Assembly: GCF_903819335.1 (NCBI RefSeq) | Contig: NZ_CAIJDE010000059.1 | Span: 1-48,951 of the forward strand | Reading direction: 5' to 3' | From: Flavobacterium panici | GTDB lineage: Bacteria > Bacteroidota > Bacteroidia > Flavobacteriales > Flavobacteriaceae | Length of the DNA stretch: 48,951 nt | Shown here: piece by piece, positions 26,732 through 34,634 of the stretch | How the letters are laid out: each line of letters begins with the position of its first letter | Numbering within the stretch: the stretch's first letter is position 1 | Position numbers and translations under genes: made by a program | The notes under the pieces: generated by a model | Told to the model about the DNA's origin: nothing | The model's database searches: none | The model's input: the letters and a program-made list of their open reading frames with translations, nothing else

Positions 26732-29700
26732 TTTTCAGGTTCTTCTGGGGTTGTTATTGTACAAGTTATTATGTCAGTGCTGATAATGTGGTTTTTAACA
26801 GAGACTAAAATGTTTTTTGGGCTTGATGGGGACAGCGTAGTTAAAAAGTCTAAAAGATGTACATTAGCCTTGTTGTTTTCTGTATCTTCTAATGGCTTAG
26901 GATGTTCCTTATCTGTTTTCTTATCGATATATATTGCCATTTCAAGCGTAGATAAAAAATCTACGTAATATAAATTTTCGATATATTCAATTACTATACT
27001 TCGCTGCAGTTCAACTCCAAATATGATTTGTTTAGAGGTATCAAATGCCCAGGGAGATAAAAACTTTATAAGATCTTCGTTGAGCTGTTTCTTGTAAAAA
27101 TTCTCATCGTATTGTGGATAAAACTTTACATCCAGTTTTATTATAACTTTTTCATAATCAGGATTAATAACTTTTGCAGACACTTGCATTGAGTTTTTAG
27201 AATTAATAAAACTCTCTATGCTGTTCAATGTGGCTGTGCTTACTCTTGGCTCATAAATATCGAATACATTTTTGTCTATAATATCCGGAATTACTACCAG
27301 CGTTACTTTTCCCGGCGATAAAAACGAGGTATTTGTACCCGAAATAAAAGTATGGTTAAGGCATTTTACTCTAAAAACAGATGGAAATTCCTGTAAAATA
27401 AGATGCTCATAATCCCAAAGTGTTATAGCTCTGTTTTTGTGACGCAGGCGTTCACTTACACGCAGATAATAGGAGGGATCAGACTCCAATGGTTTTCCAT
27501 CAAATGAATTAAAGGGTTGTTCAATACTTTTAATTTGCGGAACTCTGGTAATTAATTTTGATATTGTTTTGGCAGGTAATGTGCTGTCTAAATGAGCTAA
27601 ATTGTTGTTGTTATCAAAAAACTGGGCGGTAACAACCTGAGTTTTTACATCGATAACTTTGCAAACTGCATCATAATCTTTGTGCATTTTTGCTTTTACC
27701 CAAATGGTATCGGCTGGAAACAATGTATTGTCATTAGTTGCCTGCTTTGGAATGCTAAATTTTACGATACCTGATTTTAAAAAGTTATCGATACCATTTG
27801 CCAAAATTTCCTTATCCAGATTTTTCCAATAATTATCGCATAATATGTACCATTCTACTTTTTGTTTTCCTGTAAAAGTGGGAACGCTGATGTTTTCGCT
27901 TCCTTCTAATATTTGAAATAATAATGAAATTTGCTGTTGTATTTCGGCATCTTGGAGTCCTACATAAAATTCGCCTCCATCGCAATAATCCGGAACCAGA
28001 CAATTTGTAGTTGGCGTTCCGGTCTCTAAAATTTCTTTATTGATGGCTTGTTTTTTCAAATAAGAATGCTCTTCACGCTGACCAAAAGGAGCTTCATGAA
28101 ACAATTTTATTCGGTTAGACTGGTAGGCAGAAATACTAAAATCAGTAGTTTCTTCAGCAGAATAATTCAGGCTTATACTTTCTACAACCGGAGTGTAAGG
28201 CTCATTTGGGATAGGCGTTGTCGGATCTGTCGCCACATTCATTATTGCAAGAGTATATATTTTTGGAAATAACGAATGTAAAAATGATTGATTTAATGTC
28301 AATCGTATAGGACCACTTTTGTCAATGCCATAAGTGTTCCCTTTTACATTGATATTACATTCATATACTTTATCACCATCAGTATCATCAAATAAATTGA
28401 CAATTTTATTTTGTTCATCCCAAACTTCTTTGTTTAAAACAGATAATGTTGCTTTAAAATAGCCCTCTTCAACAATTGGATCATTTGGGTTTATTTCAGG
28501 TGGTTCGGGTGTTTCTTCAACAGCTTCTATTGCATCATTAATTTCTATAGGAGCTTTTATTTCTGAATTGTTTTTTTTAGGAATTCCATCTTCAGGCTGG
28601 TTGGCATGCATTATTTTTTTAACGTTGTCCTTGATGAAAATGGCATCAAGAAAAATCTGTTTACTTATGGTTTCAAGAAAACTATTTTTGTAGGCTGCGT
28701 AATGAGTTTCAAATGATAATGGAGTGTTTTTCCACTTGATGTTAATATCTGCATCTATCCATTTTTTAGAAAAGATTTCGGGATAGTCTATTATAAAGGA
28801 ACTGTTTTTTTCAGGTTGAGGTGTAAAAGGGTAAAAGGGTTTTGCTGCATTAAGTAAACCGTTATCACTTTCTAATAATAGCGATTTTACATCCTTAACC
28901 TCAACTTTTGCAGTAATGCTGGTGATTGTTTTTGTTACTAAAGCTCTAAAAAGAGTATGCCCTTTTACATCTTGTGTATTGATTAAAAATCGAATTACAG
29001 GAAGTTCTGTCGAGAAAAATTCGCCTAAAACTTTCTTATCGTAGTTAACAATTGCCGGATCATCTTTTGGCACCTGAAAAACCAATCTTAATTTGTTGGC
29101 GCCAATGCTGGAAGATTGATTTCCAGCCTTAAAAAGAACGGCTGTGCTAAGTTTAAAATTTCCAATCCAACCTTTTTTTCCACTGTACAGAATGCTGATG
29201 TTTTTTAAAAGATCATCTGTATTAAATGGATTATGAAAAGTTAAATTTTGATCAAAAGTAATTGTGATGTCAATATTTCTGTCGCCTTCCTTAAGATTAA
29301 ATAATTCTGAAGCTATTGCAAAACCTAATTTTGCATCGTCTAATTCCGGGTATTTCTTTTCATTAGATGTATATCCAAAAGGAAACCAATAGGGAGCTTC
29401 TTCTTTTAGCGGTTCTCCTTTTCCGTCAAGGGAATTGGCAATTTCGCTGCATTTTATTTCACCCAAATCAACGTCATTATATACGCTTTTTAGATACGCT
29501 ATATGGGCTTTATTGGCAATAAATTCTTCTGTGGTTTTGTATATTAATTTTTTGCCATCGGGATCTTTTCCGGCATCAAGTTCTGTATTTACTGCAATTT
29601 TTTCTTCGGCGATTTTTTTAGCCAGCTCAAAAATGATACTCACCTTATCTGCTTTTGCAGGCAGTTTTTCGATTTGCAGTATGTCTTTATAAAAAAAGTC

Positions 29701-30129
29701 TAAATGCTTTTTGGTAATAAGATTAAGTTTGTTTTGAGACAATTCCAATAATTTCAGGAAACACACAAACAATGTCATGTGAGGCGTAAGGTCCTGATTG
29801 AGATTAGAAGTAGATAATGTTTTGGTAATGCTTTCTTTTAAAACAGCATATTCTTTTTCTGTTCTTTTCGGAATACCATCCGGATGATCATTTTTTGAAA
29901 AACCGAAATAGGTAAAAAATTCCTGCCAATCGCCTTCTGGAGTTTTATCGTTATTCGTGTCGAAAAAGTTGACTTGTTTTGCAAAGTTATAAGCAAATAA
30001 CAGCCAGTCTTCAATAGTAAAATCATGAAGTTTCAGGTTGCCCGGCTCTAGTGCGTCACTAAAGCGTTCTTCCTGATTAACTCCATTTCTTTTAAAAATA
30101 ACATTGTCTATTTGGCTGTTGGTACTCAT
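26719..30129 (-). CDS. eCIS baseplate J-like protein (Afp11-like)
   Basis: An 1136-residue protein. The core diagnostic block is at about 885-925: SYYLRVSERLRHKNRAITLW, then DYEHLILQEFPSVFRVKCLNH. It is followed by a PGKVTLVVIPD strand and a C-terminal region (FIELQ/GVELQRSIVIEYIENL type), matching the Afp11/baseplate J family. The N-terminal part (FFTYFGFSKND..., ILQIEKLPAKADKVSIIFELAKK) is typical of the long Bacteroidota versions. A Pro/Glu-rich linker (EAVEETPEPPEINPNDP) sits mid-protein. It forms the baseplate wedge with the Afp12-like partner that follows. The start codon is 13 nt after the gp25 gene. Confidence 0.82.
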   Translation of the reverse strand: MSTNSQIDNVIFKRNGVNQEERFSDALEPGNLKLHDFTIEDWLLFAYNFAKQVNFFDTNNDKTPEGDWQEFFTYFGFSKNDHPDGIPKRTEKEYAVLKESITKTLSTSNLNQDLTPHMTLFVCFLKLLELSQNKLNLITKKHLDFFYKDILQIEKLPAKADKVSIIFELAKKIAEEKIAVNTELDAGKDPDGKKLIYKTTEEFIANKAHIAYLKSVYNDVDLGEIKCSEIANSLDGKGEPLKEEAPYWFPFGYTSNEKKYPELDDAKLGFAIASELFNLKEGDRNIDITITFDQNLTFHNPFNTDDLLKNISILYSGKKGWIGNFKLSTAVLFKAGNQSSSIGANKLRLVFQVPKDDPAIVNYDKKVLGEFFSTELPVIRFLINTQDVKGHTLFRALVTKTITSITAKVEVKDVKSLLLESDNGLLNAAKPFYPFTPQPEKNSSFIIDYPEIFSKKWIDADINIKWKNTPLSFETHYAAYKNSFLETISKQIFLDAIFIKDNVKKIMHANQPEDGIPKKNNSEIKAPIEINDAIEAVEETPEPPEINPNDPIVEEGYFKATLSVLNKEVWDEQNKIVNLFDDTDGDKVYECNINVKGNTYGIDKSGPIRLTLNQSFLHSLFPKIYTLAIMNVATDPTTPIPNEPYTPVVESISLNYSAEETTDFSISAYQSNRIKLFHEAPFGQREEHSYLKKQAINKEILETGTPTTNCLVPDYCDGGEFYVGLQDAEIQQQISLLFQILEGSENISVPTFTGKQKVEWYILCDNYWKNLDKEILANGIDNFLKSGIVKFSIPKQATNDNTLFPADTIWVKAKMHKDYDAVCKVIDVKTQVVTAQFFDNNNNLAHLDSTLPAKTISKLITRVPQIKSIEQPFNSFDGKPLESDPSYYLRVSERLRHKNRAITLWDYEHLILQEFPSVFRVKCLNHTFISGTNTSFLSPGKVTLVVIPDIIDKNVFDIYEPRVSTATLNSIESFINSKNSMQVSAKVINPDYEKVIIKLDVKFYPQYDENFYKKQLNEDLIKFLSPWAFDTSKQIIFGVELQRSIVIEYIENLYYVDFLSTLEMAIYIDKKTDKEHPKPLEDTENNKANVHLLDFLTTLSPSSPKNILVSVKNHIISTDIITCTITTPEEPEKCRY

Positions 30130-30142
30130 AGCTTATAAACTT

Positions 30143-30553
30143 TTAAATATTAGTGCCTTCTCCTTTGTAAAATGGATAAACTAGATTGCTTCTTGAGTTT
30201 GTACTTCTTATTCTGTAATCGATTATGACCAATAATTCTCCCTCTAAATCATCGCCTTGTGTGATGTCAATTTTGTCAACATCAATTCGGGGTTCGTAAT
30301 ATAAAATGGCCGTTTTTATGAGTTCTGAAACATAGGTTTTTAGTGTTCTGTCTAATGTTTCAAAAAGTAATTCATCCATATTACAGCCGTATCTGGGCAG
30401 CATAATGCGTTCACCGATTTTGGTAGAAAGCAATATCTCCAGACTGCTTTTAATATCTGCCTCATCAGATGTCATTACGACTGCTTTAGTGTTCTTTTTA
30501 AACTCTGGTGGAAAACTCCATCCAGTACCTAAAAAAGCTTCTTTACTTTCCAT
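30143..30553 (-). CDS. GPW/gp25-family baseplate protein (Afp9-like)
   Basis: The frame is open from 30580, but the ATG at 30553 is preferred. It lies 2 nt after the PAAR stop and has an AATAGG sequence 6-8 nt upstream, and it starts the protein with MESKEAFLGTGWSFPPEF, as usual for the family. The 136-residue product contains ILLSTKIGERIMLPRYG and FETLDRTLKTYVSELIKTAI, followed by YYEPRIDVDKIDI. This is the gp25/lysozyme-like wedge protein that starts sheath polymerisation. Its conserved EPR region is present. Its position between PAAR and the Afp11-like gene is standard for eCIS. Confidence 0.9.
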   Translation of the reverse strand: MESKEAFLGTGWSFPPEFKKNTKAVVMTSDEADIKSSLEILLSTKIGERIMLPRYGCNMDELLFETLDRTLKTYVSELIKTAILYYEPRIDVDKIDITQGDDLEGELLVIIDYRIRSTNSRSNLVYPFYKGEGTNI

Positions 30554-30555
30554 AA

Positions 30556-30846
30556 TTAACCTATTAAAACGGTTGGACATCCTATTACAATTGTTCCACC
30601 ATGCGCAGTTGAATCTCCCATTCTAGCGGCTGGTTTTCCTCCAATAAGCACTGTGCCTGAGCCCGCTATAATACTATCAGGTGGACCTGTACAAGTGATC
30701 ATATCTCCCAAACAGGCTGCCGGCTGACCGCCTATCAGTACTGTAGGTGCGCCTGGCGGTAATATTGGACCGCCTACATGAGGAACAGTAGCTGTTACCA
30801 TTGGGCAAACATGCATATCGTTAATTCTTGCGGCTGGTGCTCCCAT
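30556..30846 (-). CDS. PAAR-domain spike tip (Afp10-like)
   Basis: A 96-residue protein consisting only of a PAAR domain: paired PAAR-type repeats (PAARINDMHVCPMV, PAACLGDMITCTG, PAARMGDSTAHGG) and GGPILPPGAPTVLIGG-type turns. His and Cys residues are in the positions that bind the tip metal ion. It caps the VgrG-like spike to make the sharp point. There is no C-terminal extension, so it carries no fused effector. It is separated from the VgrG-like gene by a 267-bp stretch holding a palindromic element, unlike the tight spacing elsewhere in the operon. Confidence 0.93.
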   Translation of the reverse strand: MGAPAARINDMHVCPMVTATVPHVGGPILPPGAPTVLIGGQPAACLGDMITCTGPPDSIIAGSGTVLIGGKPAARMGDSTAHGGTIVIGCPTVLIG

Positions 30847-30862
30847 AATTTATTATTTATCT

Positions 30863-31046
30863 GTTGGGTGTAATTTAATTTAACACATAGAATCATAGAC
30901 TCTAACCACTTAAAAAAGGCGTTTCACTTATTTAAAATGGACATAAGCTGCTATGTGAAAGAAATGTATTTCTTTTTTGCATTCTTATTAGCTAAAAAAA
31001 TCTATGTTTCTATGTGTTAAATGTTTTTTTTTGAATTGCACCCAAC
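30863..31046. repeat. MITE-like palindromic intergenic element
   Basis: The 267-bp gap between the VgrG-like and PAAR genes holds a large imperfect inverted repeat. TTAACACATAGAATCATAG at 30880-30898 pairs with 31002-31020 with one mismatch in 19. The outer arms GTTGGGTGTAATTT (30863) and GAATTGCACCCAAC (31033-31046) pair with two mismatches. The interior also has partly complementary segments (TTTCAC and GTGAAA). No transposase is encoded. The structure fits a small non-autonomous element or REP-like sequence inserted in the operon; as RNA it would fold into a long hairpin. Confidence 0.6.
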
Positions 31047-31113
31047 GGTTTATTATTTATTGTTAACCTTTAATCTAATAGTTTTAAGGACTTATAGTAA
31101 TCGAAAGAATAAG

Positions 31114-32859
31114 CTAATTTATCTGTACAATACTGCCTTTTACAATCGCTACTGCTGCCGACGACATTTCTGCGCCAGCACTGCCTTCGGCTTTAAATTG
31201 GGCGGTTGCTTTTAGATTTACATTGGTGCCTTCAATTTTTACATCACCTGTTGCCTTTATTGAAATATCGCCCGCGCTTTCCATTTTTATTCCTGCGCTG
31301 TCAATGGTAATTACGTTAGAATTTTCGTCTTCAATAACTATAGATCCTTTGTCTTCGTCCAGCGTTATTTTTTTTCCTGCCGGAGTTTCAATGGCTATCG
31401 ATTTTTTATCATCATCAAAGAGCACTTTCATTTCGCTTCTTGTAAAAATCCCTTTTTGATGGTTATCATCAGCTGCTTTTAGCGGAGCAGGTTTTGCGCT
31501 GCTGTGGAGCATTCCTAATACAATCGCATCATTAGGATCTTCGTTGATGAAGCCAATAATTACTTCGTCTTCAATTTCAGGTCTAAAAAAAGTACCTCTG
31601 TTGTCACCTGCATCCAGAGCAGCAACTCTGCACCAAATACCTTGTTCTTCGTTATTGATAATGGGTATTTTTACCAAAATTCTGTCTTCACCATCGGGAT
31701 CGTCCTGAAGCTGGGTTACAATACCAATATGCAGTCCTTTTATGGATGGAATTATTCCTGAAGCCGACGGTGTATTGACATCATAAGTTTCAGAAAACCA
31801 TTCCGGATTCAATCCAAACTGTGCGTTTACAGTCCAATTACCGTTTGCAATTTCATGGAAAACCCCTGTAATGTATGCTTTGCCATTAAAGCGATCTCCA
31901 ACTCCTTCAAGTGTGATAATGGTGTTGGGTTTTACTGCGGGAATGCCTTGAAATTTTACTCTTCCGCGAACTTTTGATAGTTGTTGAAATAATAATTTAG
32001 CATCAGCCCAATCTTGCAATTCGGTATCGGTAACATGACCGCCGTGACGTAATTCTAAATTTTCCAGTTTTACTATATCGGATAAATCTGAAGCAGATAA
32101 ATTTCCATTTAGGCTTACGCCGGGATCTTTGGCTTCAATTTCTAATAATTCCTGATTGGATGCATTCCAACTATAAGATGAAACTTTAGCAAACTGATTT
32201 CGAGCATCAATTTCGGCATCAAAATCGAGCATACTGCTGCCAAAAGAAACTGTTTCTACTGCTGCAGAAGCCAAATCTGGTTTTTTAATCGAGATTTTGC
32301 CGTTTTCAACAAAACATAATTTTCCGTTGGCTTGTGCACGGGAAACAATAAAATCCCAATCGGAAGTATTGTACTGCACTAACTCTTTGTGGCTATAATT
32401 AGTGCTTTCTACATCTTTTTCTAATCCGTAAGTGCCTATAATGTCTTCAAAAGCATCGCTGTCTTTTACGTCATAAAAATATTTGCTTTTTCTGCCAATG
32501 GTCATTTTTACTGCTTCGTCTTTGCATTCCACAATTAACAGGGACGAATTGTCTTTTATTTTTATGGAATGTTTTACAACTATTCCTTTGTAAATAGTTT
32601 CTTCGTCACTGTGATAGCCGGCTTTTATCTCTATTTTTTTTCCCGGAATGAGCAAATCTTCATTGCTTAATTTAAAATCTTGTGAGGCAGCATCTCCATC
32701 GGTCAAAATAATTTGCGCCATCGGTATTCTATTCACCTCATTATGAACTACAATGCTTATTACTTGGTAAATACCAGACAGCTCAGTTCCCTCAATGAGC
32801 AATTTGTGCGTTACTAAATCTGCACTTTTACTGGTTTGTATGACGCCGCTATTGTTCAT
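31114..32859 (-). CDS. VgrG/gp5-like spike protein (Afp8-like)
   Basis: A 581-residue protein. The N-terminal two-thirds resemble the gp27-like hub (YKGIVVKHSIKIKDNSSLLIVECKDEAVKMTIGRKSKYF-type strands, QYNTSDWDFIVSRAQANGKLCFVENG). An OB-like region follows (GIVTQLQDDPDGEDRILVKIPIIN, EQGIWCRVAALDAG, EVIIGFINEDPNDAIVLGML), then a short beta-helical needle (about 490-580) of alternating Ile/Ser/Lys strands. It forms the central spike topped by the PAAR protein. The ATG follows the LysM gene's stop codon with no gap. The C-terminus ends without an effector extension. Confidence 0.9.
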   Translation of the reverse strand: MNNSGVIQTSKSADLVTHKLLIEGTELSGIYQVISIVVHNEVNRIPMAQIILTDGDAASQDFKLSNEDLLIPGKKIEIKAGYHSDEETIYKGIVVKHSIKIKDNSSLLIVECKDEAVKMTIGRKSKYFYDVKDSDAFEDIIGTYGLEKDVESTNYSHKELVQYNTSDWDFIVSRAQANGKLCFVENGKISIKKPDLASAAVETVSFGSSMLDFDAEIDARNQFAKVSSYSWNASNQELLEIEAKDPGVSLNGNLSASDLSDIVKLENLELRHGGHVTDTELQDWADAKLLFQQLSKVRGRVKFQGIPAVKPNTIITLEGVGDRFNGKAYITGVFHEIANGNWTVNAQFGLNPEWFSETYDVNTPSASGIIPSIKGLHIGIVTQLQDDPDGEDRILVKIPIINNEEQGIWCRVAALDAGDNRGTFFRPEIEDEVIIGFINEDPNDAIVLGMLHSSAKPAPLKAADDNHQKGIFTRSEMKVLFDDDKKSIAIETPAGKKITLDEDKGSIVIEDENSNVITIDSAGIKMESAGDISIKATGDVKIEGTNVNLKATAQFKAEGSAGAEMSSAAVAIVKGSIVQIN

Positions 32860-33555
32860 CTATTGTTGTTTTTGTAGAGGAGGGAAAAATATTTTTTGAC
32901 CAATTTTTAATTTTCTGAAATTGATAAGCTTGTTGGCTCTTGCTACTTCGAGATAATATTTTGAATCGCCATAGATCTTAAAAGACATTAAAGGAAGCGT
33001 ATCGCCAGCTTTTACAATTCTGGTATGTGTTAAATCTGGAGATTGATTGTTTTGCTGTTTTGCTCTTAATTCATCCTCAACAACTCCTTTGAATTTTCCT
33101 TTTGCAATGGCTCTAATGGGTGTTCCATCTGGCCTGAAAAGTTTATATTCAATTGTCATTTCTGTGAGAGAACCTTTAAACAGCAGACTTCCCCAGGCAA
33201 TTTTTAAATAGTTTGGCTTATGTTCTGTACCATTATATTCTAAAATTACCTTTCTAAAATGCTCAATGTCTTCAATAACACCATTTTCGGTCGTTTCCTT
33301 GCCGGCAATAACACCTGTTCGGTCAAAAACAAAATCCAATTCTAATTCCTCCGGAGCAATTGCTGTAAATCTTGGCGCAGGACTGCTTGTTCCGGCAGCT
33401 TGCGTGGTATCTTGCTCTATTTTGTAATGAAAAGTATATTTTTCGGGATTCATCAGAGTAATGAACTCTTCAATATCCGAAATTGGATTGTTGAATTGAG
33501 GATCGCTGTAAGCAATGATCTTCAGTTTTTTTAATTCACCATTAGTCGTTGTCAT
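32860..33555 (-). CDS. LysM-containing CIS tube/baseplate protein (Afp7-like)
   Basis: The frame extends to a TTG at 33579, but the ATG at 33555 is preferred, 1 nt after the DUF5908 stop. The product has 231 residues. The N-terminal CIS-tube-protein domain includes LKKLKIIAYSDPQF, FITLMNPEKYTFHYKI and LELDFVFDRTGVI. A C-terminal LysM follows (VKAGDTLPLMSFKIYGDSKYY...ANKL...LKIGQKIFFPP). In eCIS this protein joins the tube to the baseplate hub (Afp7/Pvc7, gp53-like). The LysM in these proteins has a structural role. Confidence 0.88.
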   Translation of the reverse strand: MTTTNGELKKLKIIAYSDPQFNNPISDIEEFITLMNPEKYTFHYKIEQDTTQAAGTSSPAPRFTAIAPEELELDFVFDRTGVIAGKETTENGVIEDIEHFRKVILEYNGTEHKPNYLKIAWGSLLFKGSLTEMTIEYKLFRPDGTPIRAIAKGKFKGVVEDELRAKQQNNQSPDLTHTRIVKAGDTLPLMSFKIYGDSKYYLEVARANKLINFRKLKIGQKIFFPPLQKQQ

Positions 33556-33556
33556 A

Positions 33557-33721
33557 TCAGCGTTCTTTTTTTCGTTCAATAATTTTCATTACTTGCTCGA
33601 CACACTCAGCCACATTGTCCTTTTCAGCAGATGATGATGAAGCAGAAGCTGGCTTTGCACCTGAACTTGAATTTTCGCTCACGTTTATTTTAATGTGAAG
33701 CTCTTTGATTTCAATTGGCAT
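33557..33721 (-). CDS. DUF5908 small eCIS protein
   Basis: The frame is open to 33784, but that would run deep into the tube gene. The ATG at 33721 begins MPIEIKELHIKINV, the typical start of DUF5908 proteins, and lies 7 nt after the tube gene's stop (33729). The 54-residue product has a beta-strand N-terminus, a Ser/Ala-rich middle and a helical, basic C-terminus (VEQVMKIIERKKER). DUF5908 peptides are found between tube and LysM genes in many eCIS loci (the Afp6 position); their exact role is unclear. The LysM gene starts 1 nt after its stop. Confidence 0.8.
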   Translation of the reverse strand: MPIEIKELHIKINVSENSSSGAKPASASSSSAEKDNVAECVEQVMKIIERKKER

Positions 33722-33728
33722 GATAAAA

Positions 33729-34175
33729 TTATTTTTTGTGAAGCGTGAAATAATTATAAGCAAGCTCAAAGCTTTCAACAACAATTTTGCTTTCTAAAGC
33801 ACTAAAATCTTCCACTGCCCATTTTACGGGATAGGCATGTATCACTTTCCAGTGCATTAAAGGCTCGTGGTCTTGATTCAAGAGTTTTACAGTTAAATCG
33901 ACGGGCTTAAACTCGAAATTTTCTAATGCTTTTCTGCACCATTCAATTACGTCAGAGTCAATAAGTATCCCCCTTTTTAAAACCAAATTGGGATATTTGG
34001 TTTTAACGGGAAGTTTGTGTTTGAATCTGTTTTCTCCACCCTCGACAATTTCTTCTGTTTCAAGATCTACAGAAAGTCCTGATACAGATTGAAATTGATG
34101 GTCTTTTTCTTTTGTGCCCAGTTGATCAAATTCAACCAGAAAATGAAAGCCTACGGGTGGATAATAGTTAGCCAT
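33729..34175 (-). CDS. tail tube protein (Afp5-like)
   Basis: A 148-residue gp19/Hcp-like tube protein: YYPPVGFHFLVEFDQLG, FQSVSGLSVDLETEEIVEGG, YPNLVLKRG, WCRKALENF and LMHWKVIHAYPVKW blocks in family order. It is paralogous to the 142-residue protein immediately upstream (2 nt gap). In Afp/PVC particles, one tube paralogue forms the bulk of the tube and the other the first layer on the baseplate. This copy, next to the baseplate genes, is the better candidate for the adaptor layer. Confidence 0.88.
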   Translation of the reverse strand: MANYYPPVGFHFLVEFDQLGTKEKDHQFQSVSGLSVDLETEEIVEGGENRFKHKLPVKTKYPNLVLKRGILIDSDVIEWCRKALENFEFKPVDLTVKLLNQDHEPLMHWKVIHAYPVKWAVEDFSALESKIVVESFELAYNYFTLHKK

Positions 34176-34177
34176 GA

Positions 34178-34606
34178 CTAGTCATTTTGAATAGATAAAC
34201 CTTCATGAACCAATTCTATTGACTCGATGGCTACTTCGTTTCCGTCAGCTTTTAAATCAGTTGACTGCACTTTTGTAGGCCACGCATTTTTTACTTTCCA
34301 GGTAATCACTGGTTCGTGCTCCTCATTAAGTAATTTGATGGTAATATCCCTTCTTTCGATGGTGTTTAGTTTTACTGTATTCCACCAGGCGTAATACTCA
34401 TTATCGCTTTTAAAAGTGCCTCTTTTCATGGTAATGTTAGAGTACTTCTGCATGCCCGGCATTTTAATTTTGCTGTATTCCGGACTTGCACCCTGACGGT
34501 ACTCAATAACTTCAGTTTCTACATCTAATCCGGAAACTTCTGTAAACCCTATTTTTGTTCCTCCCCAGTCAACTGAGAAATGAAACTTTGGTAATGGATA
34601 ACTCAT
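34178..34606 (-). CDS. tail tube protein (Afp1-like)
   Basis: A 142-residue gp19-like inner tube protein. Family blocks are FHFSVDWGGTKIGFTEVSGL, EYRQGASPEYSKIKMPGMQK, NITMKRGTF, WWNTVKLN and ITWKVKNAWPTKV. Rings of this protein make the tube that carries cargo in its lumen and is driven into the target. It lies 28 nt after the sheath gene and 2 nt before its paralogue. No insertions are seen and its length is normal for the family. Confidence 0.9.
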   Translation of the reverse strand: MSYPLPKFHFSVDWGGTKIGFTEVSGLDVETEVIEYRQGASPEYSKIKMPGMQKYSNITMKRGTFKSDNEYYAWWNTVKLNTIERRDITIKLLNEEHEPVITWKVKNAWPTKVQSTDLKADGNEVAIESIELVHEGLSIQND

Positions 34607-34634
34607 GATCTATATTTTTTTAATGATGATTTAA

